Assembly (NCBI GenBank): GCA_022571175.1
Contig: JACZYI010000111.1
Span: 1 to 6,598 of the forward strand
Origin: Pseudomonadota bacterium
GTDB taxonomy: Bacteria; Pseudomonadota; Alphaproteobacteria; Sphingomonadales; SMXR01
Reading direction: 5' to 3'
Length of the DNA: 6,598 bases
Every line of letters begins with the position of its first letter. Position 1 is the first letter of the stretch. The position numbers and the translations under genes were made by a program. Below, piece after piece: positions 6,561 through 6,598 of the stretch. A model generated the notes under the pieces. The model had not been told where the DNA came from. It did no database searches and was given only the letters and a program-made list of their open reading frames with translations.

Positions 6561-6598
6561 GGATGAAAATAGCAACGGAGTTTGGTGCAGCACTGTGC

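Noticed and set aside
6563..6598. Start of a divergent plus-strand gene (MKIATEFGAALC, open to the right edge)
   Set aside because: Only 12 codons are visible, and the AGG just before the ATG is too close to act as a ribosome site. It cannot be supported.
1..6598. CRISPR array, tRNA, rRNA or insertion sequence
   Set aside because: No regularly spaced direct repeats, cloverleaf-like segment, ribosomal RNA stretch, transposase frame or terminal inverted repeats were seen.

Overview
The window is ordinary Gram-negative bacterial DNA. Base composition is near balanced, with AT-rich gaps. The two large proteins carry classical Sec signal peptides with Ala-x-Ala cleavage sites. Large secreted Asp-box proteins, a Cys-rich NTF2-like protein and a TetR regulator together would suit a marine proteobacterium, perhaps an alphaproteobacterium. 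That assignment is inference from gene content; no marker gene is present.

Left part (1-3762, all minus strand): two tandem genes for secreted Asp-box (BNR/VPS10-like) beta-propeller proteins. The upstream gene (604-3762) is complete. The downstream paralog (1-556) is cut by the left edge, so only its signal peptide and the start of its first propeller are visible. They are 47 bp apart with no obvious terminator between them, so co-transcription is likely. Their N-termini align throughout but differ enough to suggest an old duplication. A weak candidate promoter lies just upstream of the first gene.

Middle (3763-4636): a minus-strand reading frame (about 3921-4454) with convincing protein character but no credible start. 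It is probably the 3' remnant of a larger gene. The next stretch is AT-rich and non-coding and leads into the following gene.

Right part (4637-6598): a plus-strand NTF2/SnoaL-like gene (4637-5050) converges on a minus-strand two-gene operon, tetR (5918-6475) followed by a GNAT acetyltransferase gene (5124-5921). The two share a 4-bp ATGA stop/start overlap. Upstream of tetR are a perfect TTGACA box and a perfect 7-4-7 inverted repeat (TGACTGA-CCAT-TCAGTCA), which together look like an autorepressed promoter controlling both genes.

Nothing here amounts to a clearly new system. The most informative signals are the tandem Asp-box pair, the self-contained tetR-acetyltransferase module with its operator, and the decayed gene between the two blocks.
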